A stretch of 60,275 nucleotides of DNA from Flavobacterium silvisoli (GTDB taxonomy: Bacteria; Bacteroidota; Bacteroidia; Flavobacteriales; Flavobacteriaceae). Positions 18,277 to 27,936 of this stretch are shown here, piece after piece (the stretch's first letter is position 1; each line of letters opens with the position of its first letter). The position numbers and the translations under genes were made by a program. The DNA lies in NCBI RefSeq assembly GCF_004329815.1, contig NZ_SJPE01000015.1:1-60275 (forward strand), written 5' to 3'. The notes below the pieces were generated by a model. It worked only from the letters and a program-made list of their open reading frames with translations, did no database searches and was not told the DNA's origin.

Positions 18277-20025
18277 TTATTCATTTAAAAATTTGTCGTT
18301 TATAAAGATACAGTTTATGAATGCATCCTTATTTAAACCATACTTGTTTTCTTCATATTTGTAAAAAATCGTATGAGTTAAAGGATTTTTATTATTTGAT
18401 TTGTTATATTCACTTTCTTCAATTTTACTATTGTAGTTTAATAACTCATCTATACTTAAAAACTCATTTTTTAATAGTTTTTGCAAAGTAGGTGTAAAAA
18501 TATCTATAAATTTAATTGGTGAGTTGATATTTCTGTTTTTTGAAAAAGCTTTACAAGCCTCTAAACCTTTTGGTTTATAAATAGTTTCAAAATCTTCTTC
18601 AAGTCCTTTATTCCAATCGTCTTTTATGCCTTGTATGGTTGGTTTTATAACGGCTTCGTTCAATAGTGCATAAGCAAAACTAATAGGATTGCCTAAATAA
18701 CCCAGAGGAAGTTCACTAAAATCATCTTGGAAGAATACTCTGGCCAAATCAAAAATATCCCAAATTTGGGTAATTTCTGTGGCGGCTTTTAAAACATTGT
18801 TTTTTAAACCAATGTTGGCAAAATAATCTATCTGGCTTATTCCTTTTGTAGTAACGAGCTTGCCATTGTTTACATATTTATTTTTAAAACCAAAGTTGGA
18901 AGCCTTAACCAGTTTTACTTCTTTACCTTCATTAGTAAAAACATTATAGGTATAAATGGCTTTTTTTCGTTCATAAACCTCTCCAATATTGCTAGCAATT
19001 TTTCCGCTTTTTAACACCCTCGTTGCCAAATTGTATCTATGTTTTTTTGCCAATTCACCAGCTGATTCCATTAATTGATCTATCACTTCCTGTTTAGCAA
19101 AATCGCTAATAGAAAAAATTATTGCGTCTCCTTCTTTTGTTAAAAGTTCGGGTAGGCTGTAGTTTTCATAAGCGGGTTTTAAAAATAAATGTTTATTTGA
19201 GTGGCTAACATTTAGAATAGCAGGAATCGTTTTTTCGAAGAAATTAGAATACACTTTCCATTGCAATTCAATTTCTGTTCCCCAATCACTTTCTATCATA
19301 TTTGCCCAATTTTCATCTAAAGCAAGTGTAATTATAGCTTTGTTGTTTTTTATAATAATCGCTTTATCTATTTCTGCTTTTACTGTTTTATTTTTTTGCG
19401 AATCCTCATCTTTTACTACTTTAGGAAATTTAGTGGTGGGTTTTAATAGACCATCGTTTTCAGATAAACGAAAAATAAGTTTTGTGTTATCAGCAATATT
19501 TTTTGTTTGAATATGAAAAAAAACTTGATTGCCTAAGTTGGCTTTTGTAATCTTCTTTTTTCCTTCCTTGTCCGAAGACCAATATCCATTAATAACCACA
19601 TCTTTTCCGTTGGCTATTCTAGCATATTTCGCCAAAGCTTTCAAATCAAAAGCACCAAGTATTACTGGAGCGGTGCCAACTATTTCATCCGTGGCATGAT
19701 AATCAAAGGTTTGCGCGTTTAATCCAAACTCTTGCAGTTTGGCTTCTAGTATTCTGTCTTTTATAAAATCATATACAAAAACTTTTACCCGCATATCGGG
19801 GTTTTGAGACAATTGTGAAGCTAACGGATGATTAGCATTGGTTGATGGCACATCTAGTTTGGCAGTAGCATTTTTGGTTTGTGGGCTATAGATGGCTTCC
19901 GCCACTTTATTGTTTACCGATACCAGTATGCGTTGTGTTTTGGAGTCATAACTTTCGGGCGTAGCTATTACCATGTGCTCATTACCGCGCAACAATTGTT
20001 TGTATAATTTGATAGTCTTTATCAT
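18277..20025 (-). CDS. Polymorphic-toxin-like effector 2, unknown C-terminal domain
   Basis: 582 residues. Residues 1-131 are nearly identical (about eight differences) to those of the effector at 21865-23607, then the two diverge. This is the hallmark of polymorphic toxins, in which a constant N-terminus for export or loading carries exchangeable toxin tails. Residues about 140-290 look like beta-sandwich segments (NGYWSSDKEGKK, VFFHIQTKNI). The rest is an unrecognised mostly helical domain. No signal peptide, so export needs a dedicated route. A lipoprotein gene, probable immunity, follows by 3 bp. Start ATG at 20025 matches that of the paralog. Confidence 0.7.
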   Translation of the reverse strand: MIKTIKLYKQLLRGNEHMVIATPESYDSKTQRILVSVNNKVAEAIYSPQTKNATAKLDVPSTNANHPLASQLSQNPDMRVKVFVYDFIKDRILEAKLQEFGLNAQTFDYHATDEIVGTAPVILGAFDLKALAKYARIANGKDVVINGYWSSDKEGKKKITKANLGNQVFFHIQTKNIADNTKLIFRLSENDGLLKPTTKFPKVVKDEDSQKNKTVKAEIDKAIIIKNNKAIITLALDENWANMIESDWGTEIELQWKVYSNFFEKTIPAILNVSHSNKHLFLKPAYENYSLPELLTKEGDAIIFSISDFAKQEVIDQLMESAGELAKKHRYNLATRVLKSGKIASNIGEVYERKKAIYTYNVFTNEGKEVKLVKASNFGFKNKYVNNGKLVTTKGISQIDYFANIGLKNNVLKAATEITQIWDIFDLARVFFQDDFSELPLGYLGNPISFAYALLNEAVIKPTIQGIKDDWNKGLEEDFETIYKPKGLEACKAFSKNRNINSPIKFIDIFTPTLQKLLKNEFLSIDELLNYNSKIEESEYNKSNNKNPLTHTIFYKYEENKYGLNKDAFINCIFINDKFLNE

Positions 20026-20059
20026 TAAGTATAAATTAAAAATCTTTTGTCAACCCGTT

Positions 20060-20472
20060 GCAGTTGGTAAAAGAATAATTAGCATTAACGTTTTTAACTT
20101 TTAAATTTACTTCAAGAATTTCATTAACCTCTAGGCTAATGTCTTGTTCTTTCACCCGATTCTATCACAAAATCTGTATCGGGAAAAAACATTCAAAGCA
20201 TCTAAGAATAAAGTAAAAGTTCTTGCTGGGATATTATTCAATTCTCACTCGCTATTTGCATCGGTATTCGTGGCATTTTGAACTAAACTGTCAGTGGTTT
20301 TAAGCATCACTTTGGCGGTAAAATCATCATACCCGCTAATCCGCCCAAACAATTTGGCCCTTCCGATTGTGCCGCCTATCTGCACATTGCTTATATAAAA
20401 ACTATCATTGCAAGGTATCATTTCCTGGTTTTCAAACCTATATTCATTCACATCATCGCAGTTGCACGTCAA
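20060..20472 (-). pseudogene. Decayed copy of the large protein's C-terminal domain
   Basis: Minus-strand translation from 20472 gives MTCNCDDVNEYRFENQ ... KLFGRISGYDDF ... NTDANSE, matching residues about 1160-1235 of the 1285-residue protein. A TGG codon has become TGA at about 20245, and the match continues (ELNNIPARTFTLFLD) to a frameshift and on to about 20060. The DNA 5' of the following toxin (20026-20110) is also nearly identical to 23610-23690. A block of large-protein tail plus toxin start was therefore duplicated. Confidence 0.85.
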
Positions 20473-20479
20473 AACTTTT

Positions 20480-20640
20480 CCACCTGAAGCCTACAAAACT
20501 TTGCTTTATTAGTAGTTTCACTTTGTTGCTTTCCTGAATCTACTTTATCATCATATTCGCCAATAGCCTCAAAAGTTTTTACTTCTTTTAAATCCTTGCT
20601 ATCGGGTTCACTTTCTTAAAAGTAATATCATTAACTTTGA
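20480..20640 (-). pseudogene. Decayed toxin C-terminal tail
   Basis: The minus strand encodes EVKTFEAIGEYDDKVDSGKQ and TTNKAKF, almost the end of the effector at 21865 (EVTTFEAIGEYDDKVYSGKQ). A frameshift lies just upstream of the match. It is a leftover of a hydrolase-type toxin tail next to the duplicated large-protein tail. Confidence 0.75.
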
Positions 20641-20655
20641 ATAATTCTCATAATT

Positions 20656-21135
20656 TTATTTTGATTCTGTTAACTTGTCTTTATTGCAATCATAATCATA
20701 ACTATAATCAAAAATTCTGTTTTCTTCAGTTTCTTTTGTTTTCAGCATAATGAGTACTTTATAAATTTTAATTTTTTTTAAATTACAATTTCTTTTCAAA
20801 ATAGTATTTTTAAGTAATAAGGCTAAGTTATATGTAGAATCATTATTTAGAATTAAATCTTTTTTTTTTGAACTAGTAATTTCTACACAATATTCAAAAT
20901 CATTTTTTTTATACTTAAAATTTAAGGTATCACCTTCTGCAAAATAATTATGATAAAATCTATTAATTTCACAACCATTTAGCTTTTTTAAACCACTAAA
21001 TAGTAATTTTTCATCTTTAGAAAGCTCAGGTTGTTTTACTTTATTTGATTGCATTCCCCAAAAGAAGGGATTTAGGATAAACACACACACACAAATAAGT
21101 AAAAAGGAAGCTATAATAATTATTTTTTTTTTCAT
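20656..21135 (-). CDS. Probable orphan immunity protein
   Basis: 159 residues with a single N-terminal hydrophobic anchor (about residues 4-24: IIIIASFLLICVCVFIL), then a lysine-rich domain predicted outside the inner membrane with paired cysteines (NGCEI, RNCNL). It starts 3 bp after the orphan toxin tail at 21139-21405, keeping a tail-immunity pair together without the toxin N-terminus. No family recognised. Size, anchor and position are as expected for an immunity protein. Confidence 0.55.
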   Translation of the reverse strand: MKKKIIIIASFLLICVCVFILNPFFWGMQSNKVKQPELSKDEKLLFSGLKKLNGCEINRFYHNYFAEGDTLNFKYKKNDFEYCVEITSSKKKDLILNNDSTYNLALLLKNTILKRNCNLKKIKIYKVLIMLKTKETEENRIFDYSYDYDCNKDKLTESK

Positions 21136-21138
21136 ACT

Positions 21139-21418
21139 TCAATCTTGTCTTTCTTCAAAATATTCAATTAAACTCGTATTCCATTTAGGATATAAGTCTA
21201 TTCTCTTATTGTATAGTATATAATCATCGATTCTATACCAACTTTCATCAACAGGATTAGTTACATAAACGGTATTTCCCTTGCTATTCAATGCCTTTTG
21301 AACTTGAATAGATTTTAGTACTTCAATTAGTTTAAAGGTAGTACTATTAATGGTTGACCCATGAACTCCATCCCAACCTGTAAATTGTTCGTGTAGTATC
21401 CCCATTTTTGTTATGCCA
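21139..21418 (-). pseudogene. Orphan toxin C-terminal tail module
   Basis: Open frame of 88 codons from ATG 21405 (MGILHEQFTGWDGVHG), paralogous to the last ~100 residues of the effector at 21865 (MGIAHIQDSGWTGVHG). Homology starts at GITKMG, at about 21418, directly at the stop of the preceding immunity gene. It then diverges from the effector's ending. This is an orphan toxin tail of the kind that can recombine onto a full-length toxin. It lacks the nucleophile region, so alone it should be inactive. It could be expressed from its own ATG, but a spare cassette or remnant is more likely. Confidence 0.7.
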
Positions 21419-21892
21419 TTAATTTATTGGAAACGAATATCTATACCTCTTTGATTTTAGAGAATCTATTTTCGCTTTGCTATAATCTGAAGTTACCATT
21501 ATTATTAAACTATCAATACATTTTTTATCTTTCAGTTTTTCATTAACTCTTTTATTAACTGTATTAACATAATTATCAAGTAGTTCTTTTGATTTTGAGA
21601 TAGAATCATTATATATATATATATATAAATCCAAATTATAATGACATTTTTCAATATCTTCTTTTAGGATAGAACCAAAAAAAGAATTACCCCCATAAGT
21701 TTCTAATTGAATTTTTTTCTCTATTTCTTTTAATTCTTTTGGTACTTCAACATATTTTCTTGAGCCATGTCCGAAAGCAAAAATGAAAAGTATAAATACA
21801 TATAATATGTATAAGGAGATGCATGATATGATACTTAAGAGTAATATTCTTTTTAACTTCATAATTATTTTATTTTTAAAATGGGAGGACAA
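21419..21892 (-). CDS. Membrane-anchored probable immunity protein for the hydrolase-type effector
   Basis: 157 residues; MKLKRILLL at residue 11 is an equally good start (21862). One N-terminal membrane helix (LLLSIISCISLYILYVFILFI) is followed by a soluble lysine-rich domain. The longer form overlaps the effector's 3' end by 28 bp; the shorter starts just after it. Position and topology fit an immunity protein against a periplasm- or membrane-acting lipase-like toxin. An (TA)9 tract at 21610-21627 lies inside the coding region (encoding YIYIY), so slippage by one unit would knock the gene out of frame. No family recognised. Confidence 0.6.
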   Translation of the reverse strand: MSSHFKNKIIMKLKRILLLSIISCISLYILYVFILFIFAFGHGSRKYVEVPKELKEIEKKIQLETYGGNSFFGSILKEDIEKCHYNLDLYIYIYNDSISKSKELLDNYVNTVNKRVNEKLKDKKCIDSLIIMVTSDYSKAKIDSLKSKRYRYSFPIN

Positions 21893-23607
21893 TTAAACAC
21901 GATATATTCATCATTTATTCTATAAAACTTTGTTTTATTGGTGGTTTCACTCTGTTGTTTACCTGAATATACTTTATCATCATATTCGCCAATAGCCTCA
22001 AAAGTTGTTACTTCTTTCAAATCTACTACCTTTTGAAAAACATCAGTCCCATTAGTCCACCCATGCACTCCAGTCCATCCAGAATCTTGAATATGAGCAA
22101 TCCCCATTTTTGTTATACCTTTAATTTTATATTCATTAACCACCCAATCAACTATGGCATAATAAGTACCCCAAAGTCTAAATATTTTATTAAATAGTTT
22201 AGATTTTTCAATATTTGCTATGGTTGCAGTTGGGTTCCATACAGAGCTGAAAAACATATACAACAATTGATAACTTGGTATTGCAGGATTAATCTCGAAT
22301 TCGTCTGCTTCGTCTGGTGATAGTAATATATGTTCTCCTATTGTATGTCCTTTTTGAAAAAGAAAATCAGCCATACCTGCTGCATAAGCCCCACCTTCAC
22401 TGTGGGAGACAAAATAAATAGCATCGTTGCCCAATCCTTTTATAATATCAGTATAATTTGCACTAGCAAAATCATACCCACTTTTGAACCTATCAGCGCC
22501 ACTTTGGTCAACAGCTAATTTACTAGAACCATCATAATATAGGATATAATTCTTTTTTTCAAGTTCTTCCGAGCTTAAAACTTTATTATTTAGAATTTGT
22601 TTTTTATCTATAGAAAATTGATTTATTAAATATTCAATTGTATAGTTGTCAAATCCACTATTCCAATAAGGCTTTTTAGGCTTGGTAGGCCCAACATATT
22701 CTCCCCAATCAAAAGGTAATTGATAAGCTATATTCCACTGCCCATTCACAAAAATAATTTTAGGCATTCCTTTTACTTTCAAGTAATCTTTAGGGTTTAT
22801 TGGTAAATCTTTATTATAACTAATTTTAGTTTTTGGATTTACATAACTACAAGCAAAGAAAAACTCTAAAGTCCCATCGGATTCTTTTTTAAGAAACGAG
22901 TCAAAATTTTCTAATGTTAGTTTCAAAGTTACTTTATTGTTTTTAACTTTTGCAAAGATTACCTCTTTGCCATTACTAGAGTACACTAGTTTCATTTTAT
23001 CATTCTTTCCATCCTCTTTTAAGTTTACTCTTCTATCGTCATCATAAAGTGTCACAAAAACAATCTCATTATTGGGAATTCCTTTTGTTTCTATATGAAA
23101 CTTCACAGTATCATTAAGCAAAGCCTCATTTATTGGTAAATCATTTTCATCTGTCCACCATGCCTTTACAAAATAATCTTCAACTATTCCTTCCTCCTTC
23201 TTCGCTTTCTCCGCCAATACCTTTAAATCAAAAGCTCCCAATATCACAGGAGCAGTACCAACCATTTCATCCGTAGCTTGATAATCAAAGGTTTGCACAT
23301 TTAATCCAAACTCTTGTAGTTTTGCTTCTAATATTCTGTCTTTTATAAAATCATAGACAAAAACTTTTACTCGCATATCGGGGTTTTGAGACAATTGTGA
23401 AGCTAACAGATGATTAGCATTGGTTGATGGCACATCTAGTTTGGCAGTTGCATTTTTGGTTTGTGGGCTATAGATGGCTTCAACCACTTTGTTGTTTACC
23501 GATACCAGTATGCGTTGTGTTTTGGAGTCATAACTTTCGGGCGTAGCTATTACCATGTACTCATTACCGCGCAACAATTGTTTGTATAATTTGATATTCT
23601 TTATCAT
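21865..23607 (-). CDS. Polymorphic-toxin-like effector 1 with alpha/beta-hydrolase tail
   Basis: 580 residues. Residues 1-131 are the constant domain shared with the effector at 18277. Residues about 145-290 are beta-sandwich-like (KAWWTDENDLPIN, VKFHIETKGI). The C-terminal half is an alpha/beta-hydrolase: YFVSHSEGGAYAAGMADF holds the GxSxG-type nucleophile elbow (HSEGG, Ser about 403), LLSPDEADEF gives a likely acidic residue, and GWTGVHGW a likely catalytic His. Lipase-like effectors of this kind attack membrane lipids. No signal peptide. It follows the 1285-residue protein after 60 bp and precedes a membrane-anchored probable immunity gene. Substrate unknown. Confidence 0.75.
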   Translation of the reverse strand: MIKNIKLYKQLLRGNEYMVIATPESYDSKTQRILVSVNNKVVEAIYSPQTKNATAKLDVPSTNANHLLASQLSQNPDMRVKVFVYDFIKDRILEAKLQEFGLNVQTFDYQATDEMVGTAPVILGAFDLKVLAEKAKKEEGIVEDYFVKAWWTDENDLPINEALLNDTVKFHIETKGIPNNEIVFVTLYDDDRRVNLKEDGKNDKMKLVYSSNGKEVIFAKVKNNKVTLKLTLENFDSFLKKESDGTLEFFFACSYVNPKTKISYNKDLPINPKDYLKVKGMPKIIFVNGQWNIAYQLPFDWGEYVGPTKPKKPYWNSGFDNYTIEYLINQFSIDKKQILNNKVLSSEELEKKNYILYYDGSSKLAVDQSGADRFKSGYDFASANYTDIIKGLGNDAIYFVSHSEGGAYAAGMADFLFQKGHTIGEHILLSPDEADEFEINPAIPSYQLLYMFFSSVWNPTATIANIEKSKLFNKIFRLWGTYYAIVDWVVNEYKIKGITKMGIAHIQDSGWTGVHGWTNGTDVFQKVVDLKEVTTFEAIGEYDDKVYSGKQQSETTNKTKFYRINDEYIVFNCPPILKIK

Positions 23608-23667
23608 TAAGCATAAATTTAAAAATCTTTTGCCAACCTGTTAAAGTTGGCAAAAGAATAATTAGCA

Positions 23668-26600
23668 TTAACGTTTTTTAACTTTTAAATTTACCTCAAG
23701 AATTTCATTAACCTCTAGGCTAATGTCTTGTTCTTTTTCACCCGATTCTATCACAAAATCTGTATCGGGAAAAACATTCAAAGCATCCAAGAATAAAGTA
23801 AAAGTTCCTGCTGGGATATTTTTCAATTCCCACTCGCCGTTTGCATCGGTATTAGTCATGTCTTGAAGCAAATTATCAGAAGTTTTAAGCATTATTCTAG
23901 AAATTAAACCTTCATTTCCAGTAATTTTACCAAACAGTTTGGATGTATTGGTAGCACCATTTATTTGTGCATTAGTTAAAGTAAAACTATCGCCACAAGG
24001 TACTGCTTTCGGATCTTCAAAATCATTAAGATCTTCACAATTACAAGGCAGAGCCTTCTCTACAACAAGCCCAATACTGTTGGCTTGTAATATAGTCAAT
24101 GAAGTGGGTACTCGGGTTGCCCATGCTTTACCTTCTTTTTTACCGGCAGTCTCACGCAATTCTTCAACAATAGAAATAAATAATTTATCTTCAATTACAG
24201 GTACTTCTCCTCCATTCCATATCTTACCGGTTTGCATATAAAAACGTACAGCTTCTTCAAAGCCCGGACGAACCGTTACTATAACGCGGGCCATTCCGCT
24301 TTGCATAAAACTACGGAACAACGGATCGTCACTCTCATTAAATTGATACATAGACTTCCAATTATCACGATTTGCCCAATAATAAGGATAGAAAGAATAG
24401 GACATAATATTCCATTCAAAAGCCTGTTCTATAAACTTAACGAAAGCACCATAATCATCTAAATTGGCATCAACATTCACCTCATAATCAGTAAAGAATC
24501 CTTTTTTATTAGACATGTCCTTACCATAGGTTCTCTTTGCATTCGGTGTTTGATCTATTAAATATGAGATACAATTTTTGCGTAAAACCAAATTCATCAT
24601 TTGTCTGAAAAACGCAGGGTTAGTTTCTTTATTTTCAATAGCTGTTTCCTTTTCTCTGCCTATTATTTCATCAAAATCTGCTTTAGCCTCCTCATACTTA
24701 TCAATGATGGCTTTAAAACACTCTTGTTGCCATTCTTTGAGTGCAGAATCATCTAAAACAAACTCCAAATCAAAATGAACATAACCTGCATCTGCATTTC
24801 TGAAAAAACCGGAAACCGGAACTTTCCCTTGATACAACTTACTTCCAACAGATGTGTACGGTATAATGCCAGTTATAGGACTTGGTATACCTGGCCAATC
24901 TCCTTCAATCTGACTAGTATATGCTCCTACCCCATTAATTCCAAAACCTGCATTTCCTTGACTACCGCCACCTCTGTGTAATGTTTTTACTCTATATCTT
25001 GTGAAACGATATCCTTTAGGAATTTCTACATAATCATCGGAACCTTCACTTCCTTTATGTATTGTCTTTCCGGCCCATAGTACATCTACAGGTTTTGGCT
25101 TAAATTCCACATTATACATGGCTGCCCAATACTTAAGTCGTGTTTCATTTACTCGTGTAAAATTATTTAAGTTCAATGATAGGTTCGAAATACTTTGGTT
25201 AGTTGACAAACCATTAGCTAAATCAAAAACCCTCGGATCTATTGGTTCTGTTAACTTAGGAATTGAATTTAGAACTTGAACATCCTCTACCATACCTAAT
25301 TTGTGCAATCTGGCAGGTTCAGGAACCATAAATTCAAACATTAAACGTTTACCGTAATTGATAATTTGATTTTTGTAAATTCTATCTACCCAACGATAAA
25401 CACCTACTACATGTTTGTCTCCTTTACGATTATCAAACTCATGAATATTATTTTCTTCAAACTCTTCAGTTATCTTTTGAATACGTTCTGTTTGTACTTT
25501 AGTAGTGATACGTTCAGTTGCTTTTTGAACAATTTCTTTAGCATTGGTAATGGCCTGACGAGTATTTTGCTCTTTTGAAGAATGAGAAGCCATACCCATT
25601 CCTGCATTTAAACTCCAACGTTCTCCATTTACATGAAAATCAGTTGAAGCACTTAAATCTTTAGACTGTTGAATAACCTGAGAAACTTCATTTTGCATTT
25701 CATAACGTTCTGTCGTTGCAGTATCTGTTGTACTTTCTCTCTCAGATTCAGATTTTTCACTAGTGGTTGTTTCTGTTTTTAATAATCGTCTTGTTGATTT
25801 CTCTCTTCGTTCTCTTGCCATTACATTTTCAATATGTGCAACCTCACCCTCAACATAACAGTGAATTGTTTGCTCAACTACTTTATAATCAGCAATCCCT
25901 AATTGTTTAAATCCATGTCCGCTAGGAACAAACAAATTAGCGTCATCAGAAGGAGCGGTAGGACTTTCTTTTTTAATACAATCACCTTCTAACGTACCGG
26001 TTACACACAATGTTGTGAAGTTCCCTTCATAAGTAAATGTTTTTGTACACCCATTAGCAAAAGTAATTACTCCATGTAATTTTGTTAGCATCCTAAATTG
26101 ATTGGATTCAATGCCTGTATTTGAAAAAATGTTAGTAATACTAATTTTTTGATCTACAGGAATAAATGGGTAAGGACTGGATGAACCGCCATTTTGATCT
26201 TCTCCTTCCGTAAAACTGGCTATACAATAAAAATTTGTAACACGCCATGAAGAATCGGGAACATCAAAAGTTAAATCAAAATTAATTGAACTTAGATTGC
26301 TGGCTGGTACCTTTTTGTAACATAAACTATAAACAAATGGTGAAACTGTTCTTTTTGACAAAGGAACCACTACTCCTCCATAACTAATGTATTCTGGGGC
26401 ATTTACAGGCGTAGAATCGTAAGCATTGTTTGTGGCCGTTGTAATTGCATTCCTAGCTAATCTGCTAATATCTTCAAAAGTTTCAAAATCTTCAATGGTA
26501 CCTGTCATAGTAATATTAGAAGATTTAGCGCTGGCATAATTTTCACCCATTCCTACTAAATCCATCAAAATAGCAAAACTGGCCTCACTCAAATTAGAGC

Positions 26601-27525
26601 GTAAAAAAGAAATATCTAGTGCATCTCTAAAATCAAACTCAAATCCCGGAATCGAAGGCATCGCTACATAAGGAGGTTGATCACAAGGATTAGTCGGATC
26701 ATAAGGGTTTTTGGGATCCCTTACAGCACAAAAACTTTTTTTAGCTTCTTCTAATTCCCTATAATAAGAATCCCATTGGGATTTATATTTCAAATCATAA
26801 GCATCCTTCTGTTTCTTGTATTCGGAAGCATATTCCTTTAAGTATTTCTTCTCAACTCTCACCAACTCTTTCAATAATTTCGTACATCCCTCAATCATCA
26901 AATTAGCAGCAGCAATAGTTTGAGTTTTCAACATGTCTATATCAGGATAACTAGGCACTACTTCTCCACTTTTTGCTAATCGTGCTGAAGTTGCTGCAGG
27001 AATATCCTCAATAAATAATGACTTTGGCAATACAACAGTTGAGTGCATTAAATCCGATAAAATGGAACTATCATCATTGTAATTTAATAAAAGATTATTT
27101 CCAACGAGCATATGCATAATAGCATCTTTTACGTAAAAATCTTTTTGATTAATTACTTGATAGAATAAGTTATTCCACAATGCCGTTAGATTTTCGTTAT
27201 TCAATGGGCTTGCATTTTCTTTCATTCTGAAAAACTCTTCTTTATTAAAATCAGAACGATTTCTGGCAATCCAAATAGAAAAATCATATAAACCGCTACT
27301 TAATTCATAAAGAGCTTTCTCACTCGTAAATAATGGGTTAGGAACTACAGATTTCATCACTTCCATTTTTGTGCTGCTTCCTCTGTTAGCAACAGCTTCA
27401 TCAAAAGGACCTGATAATTCTTTTTGTCTAAAAACAAACCTATTTTGTTTGGATTTATCATCTACTAATCCTGGTGCTCTCATAGTTACAAAACTAAAGA
27501 GCGTGTTTTTAATTTCTGTACTCAT
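23668..27525 (-). CDS. Large protein of unknown family heading the toxin array
   Basis: 1285 residues, no signal peptide. N-terminal ~180 residues are helical. Residues 215-300 include a charged coiled-coil-like stretch and a Pro-rich turn. Residues about 570-720 are a Glu/Arg/Thr-rich coiled coil (ARERREKSTRRLLKTETTT). After YRWVDRIYKNQIINYGKR (near 720) comes a long mixed region. The end (1165-1285) is a compact beta-sandwich like carboxypeptidase-regulatory domains (TNTDANGEWELKNIPAG). A copy of this tail was duplicated with a toxin gene (20060-20472), so tail and toxin belong together functionally, perhaps as carrier and cargo. I cannot name the family. The 21-bp operator lies 145 bp upstream. 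Confidence 0.6.
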   Translation of the reverse strand: MSTEIKNTLFSFVTMRAPGLVDDKSKQNRFVFRQKELSGPFDEAVANRGSSTKMEVMKSVVPNPLFTSEKALYELSSGLYDFSIWIARNRSDFNKEEFFRMKENASPLNNENLTALWNNLFYQVINQKDFYVKDAIMHMLVGNNLLLNYNDDSSILSDLMHSTVVLPKSLFIEDIPAATSARLAKSGEVVPSYPDIDMLKTQTIAAANLMIEGCTKLLKELVRVEKKYLKEYASEYKKQKDAYDLKYKSQWDSYYRELEEAKKSFCAVRDPKNPYDPTNPCDQPPYVAMPSIPGFEFDFRDALDISFLRSNLSEASFAILMDLVGMGENYASAKSSNITMTGTIEDFETFEDISRLARNAITTATNNAYDSTPVNAPEYISYGGVVVPLSKRTVSPFVYSLCYKKVPASNLSSINFDLTFDVPDSSWRVTNFYCIASFTEGEDQNGGSSSPYPFIPVDQKISITNIFSNTGIESNQFRMLTKLHGVITFANGCTKTFTYEGNFTTLCVTGTLEGDCIKKESPTAPSDDANLFVPSGHGFKQLGIADYKVVEQTIHCYVEGEVAHIENVMARERREKSTRRLLKTETTTSEKSESERESTTDTATTERYEMQNEVSQVIQQSKDLSASTDFHVNGERWSLNAGMGMASHSSKEQNTRQAITNAKEIVQKATERITTKVQTERIQKITEEFEENNIHEFDNRKGDKHVVGVYRWVDRIYKNQIINYGKRLMFEFMVPEPARLHKLGMVEDVQVLNSIPKLTEPIDPRVFDLANGLSTNQSISNLSLNLNNFTRVNETRLKYWAAMYNVEFKPKPVDVLWAGKTIHKGSEGSDDYVEIPKGYRFTRYRVKTLHRGGGSQGNAGFGINGVGAYTSQIEGDWPGIPSPITGIIPYTSVGSKLYQGKVPVSGFFRNADAGYVHFDLEFVLDDSALKEWQQECFKAIIDKYEEAKADFDEIIGREKETAIENKETNPAFFRQMMNLVLRKNCISYLIDQTPNAKRTYGKDMSNKKGFFTDYEVNVDANLDDYGAFVKFIEQAFEWNIMSYSFYPYYWANRDNWKSMYQFNESDDPLFRSFMQSGMARVIVTVRPGFEEAVRFYMQTGKIWNGGEVPVIEDKLFISIVEELRETAGKKEGKAWATRVPTSLTILQANSIGLVVEKALPCNCEDLNDFEDPKAVPCGDSFTLTNAQINGATNTSKLFGKITGNEGLISRIMLKTSDNLLQDMTNTDANGEWELKNIPAGTFTLFLDALNVFPDTDFVIESGEKEQDISLEVNEILEVNLKVKKR

Positions 27526-27669
27526 ATAAATAATAATTAATTTTCTGATTATTTTTTTTAATTTAACAGATTAATTATTTGCTGAATTCACTACTCTATT
27601 TTATCGAAATAAAAAACAATAATTCAACTTTAATCTTGGGTTAAAACTAGAAGTAAACCAAACGTTAAA

Positions 27670-27690
27670 CAATGCGTATAAACACGTAAT
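27670..27690 (-). promoter_or_regulatory. Recurrent dyad operator, copy 2
   Basis: On the minus strand the site matches the 6451 copy at 20 of 21 positions, with core CGTGTTTATACG (27675-27686). It lies 145 bp upstream of the 1285-residue protein's ATG and points the same way. The rest of the 27526-27936 gap is AT-rich and holds only the terminator at 27771. Confidence 0.6.
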
Positions 27691-27770
27691 TTTTTTTAAA
27701 AAAGGTAATCTATAAGAACTCATCAAATAAAAAATTACTCAAATCTGGCACAGAAATACTTAAAAATAAA

Positions 27771-27797
27771 AATGACTTTTCTTAATGAAAAGCCATT
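27771..27797 (-). terminator. Intrinsic terminator after the pYEATS gene
   Basis: AATG-A-CTTTTC and GAAAAG-C-CATT pair around TTAAT; on the minus strand TTTATTTTT follows. It separates the pYEATS transcript from the large-protein gene, which therefore needs its own promoter. Confidence 0.6.
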
Positions 27798-27936
27798 CTG
27801 ATTTAATAAGCTGATGTTGATCTACGAGTATTTAATTTTGACACTCTACATAAGACAAATTGATTTAAGAATACTGTTCAAATCACTAAATCTTATCCAA
27901 AACAATTTTCTGTTAGATTCCTTTTTGTTTACAATT

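Noticed and set aside
21072..21093. A CA-repeat (ACACAC) as a regulatory element
   Set aside because: It lies inside the membrane helix coding part of the 20656 gene (ICVCV) and is short.
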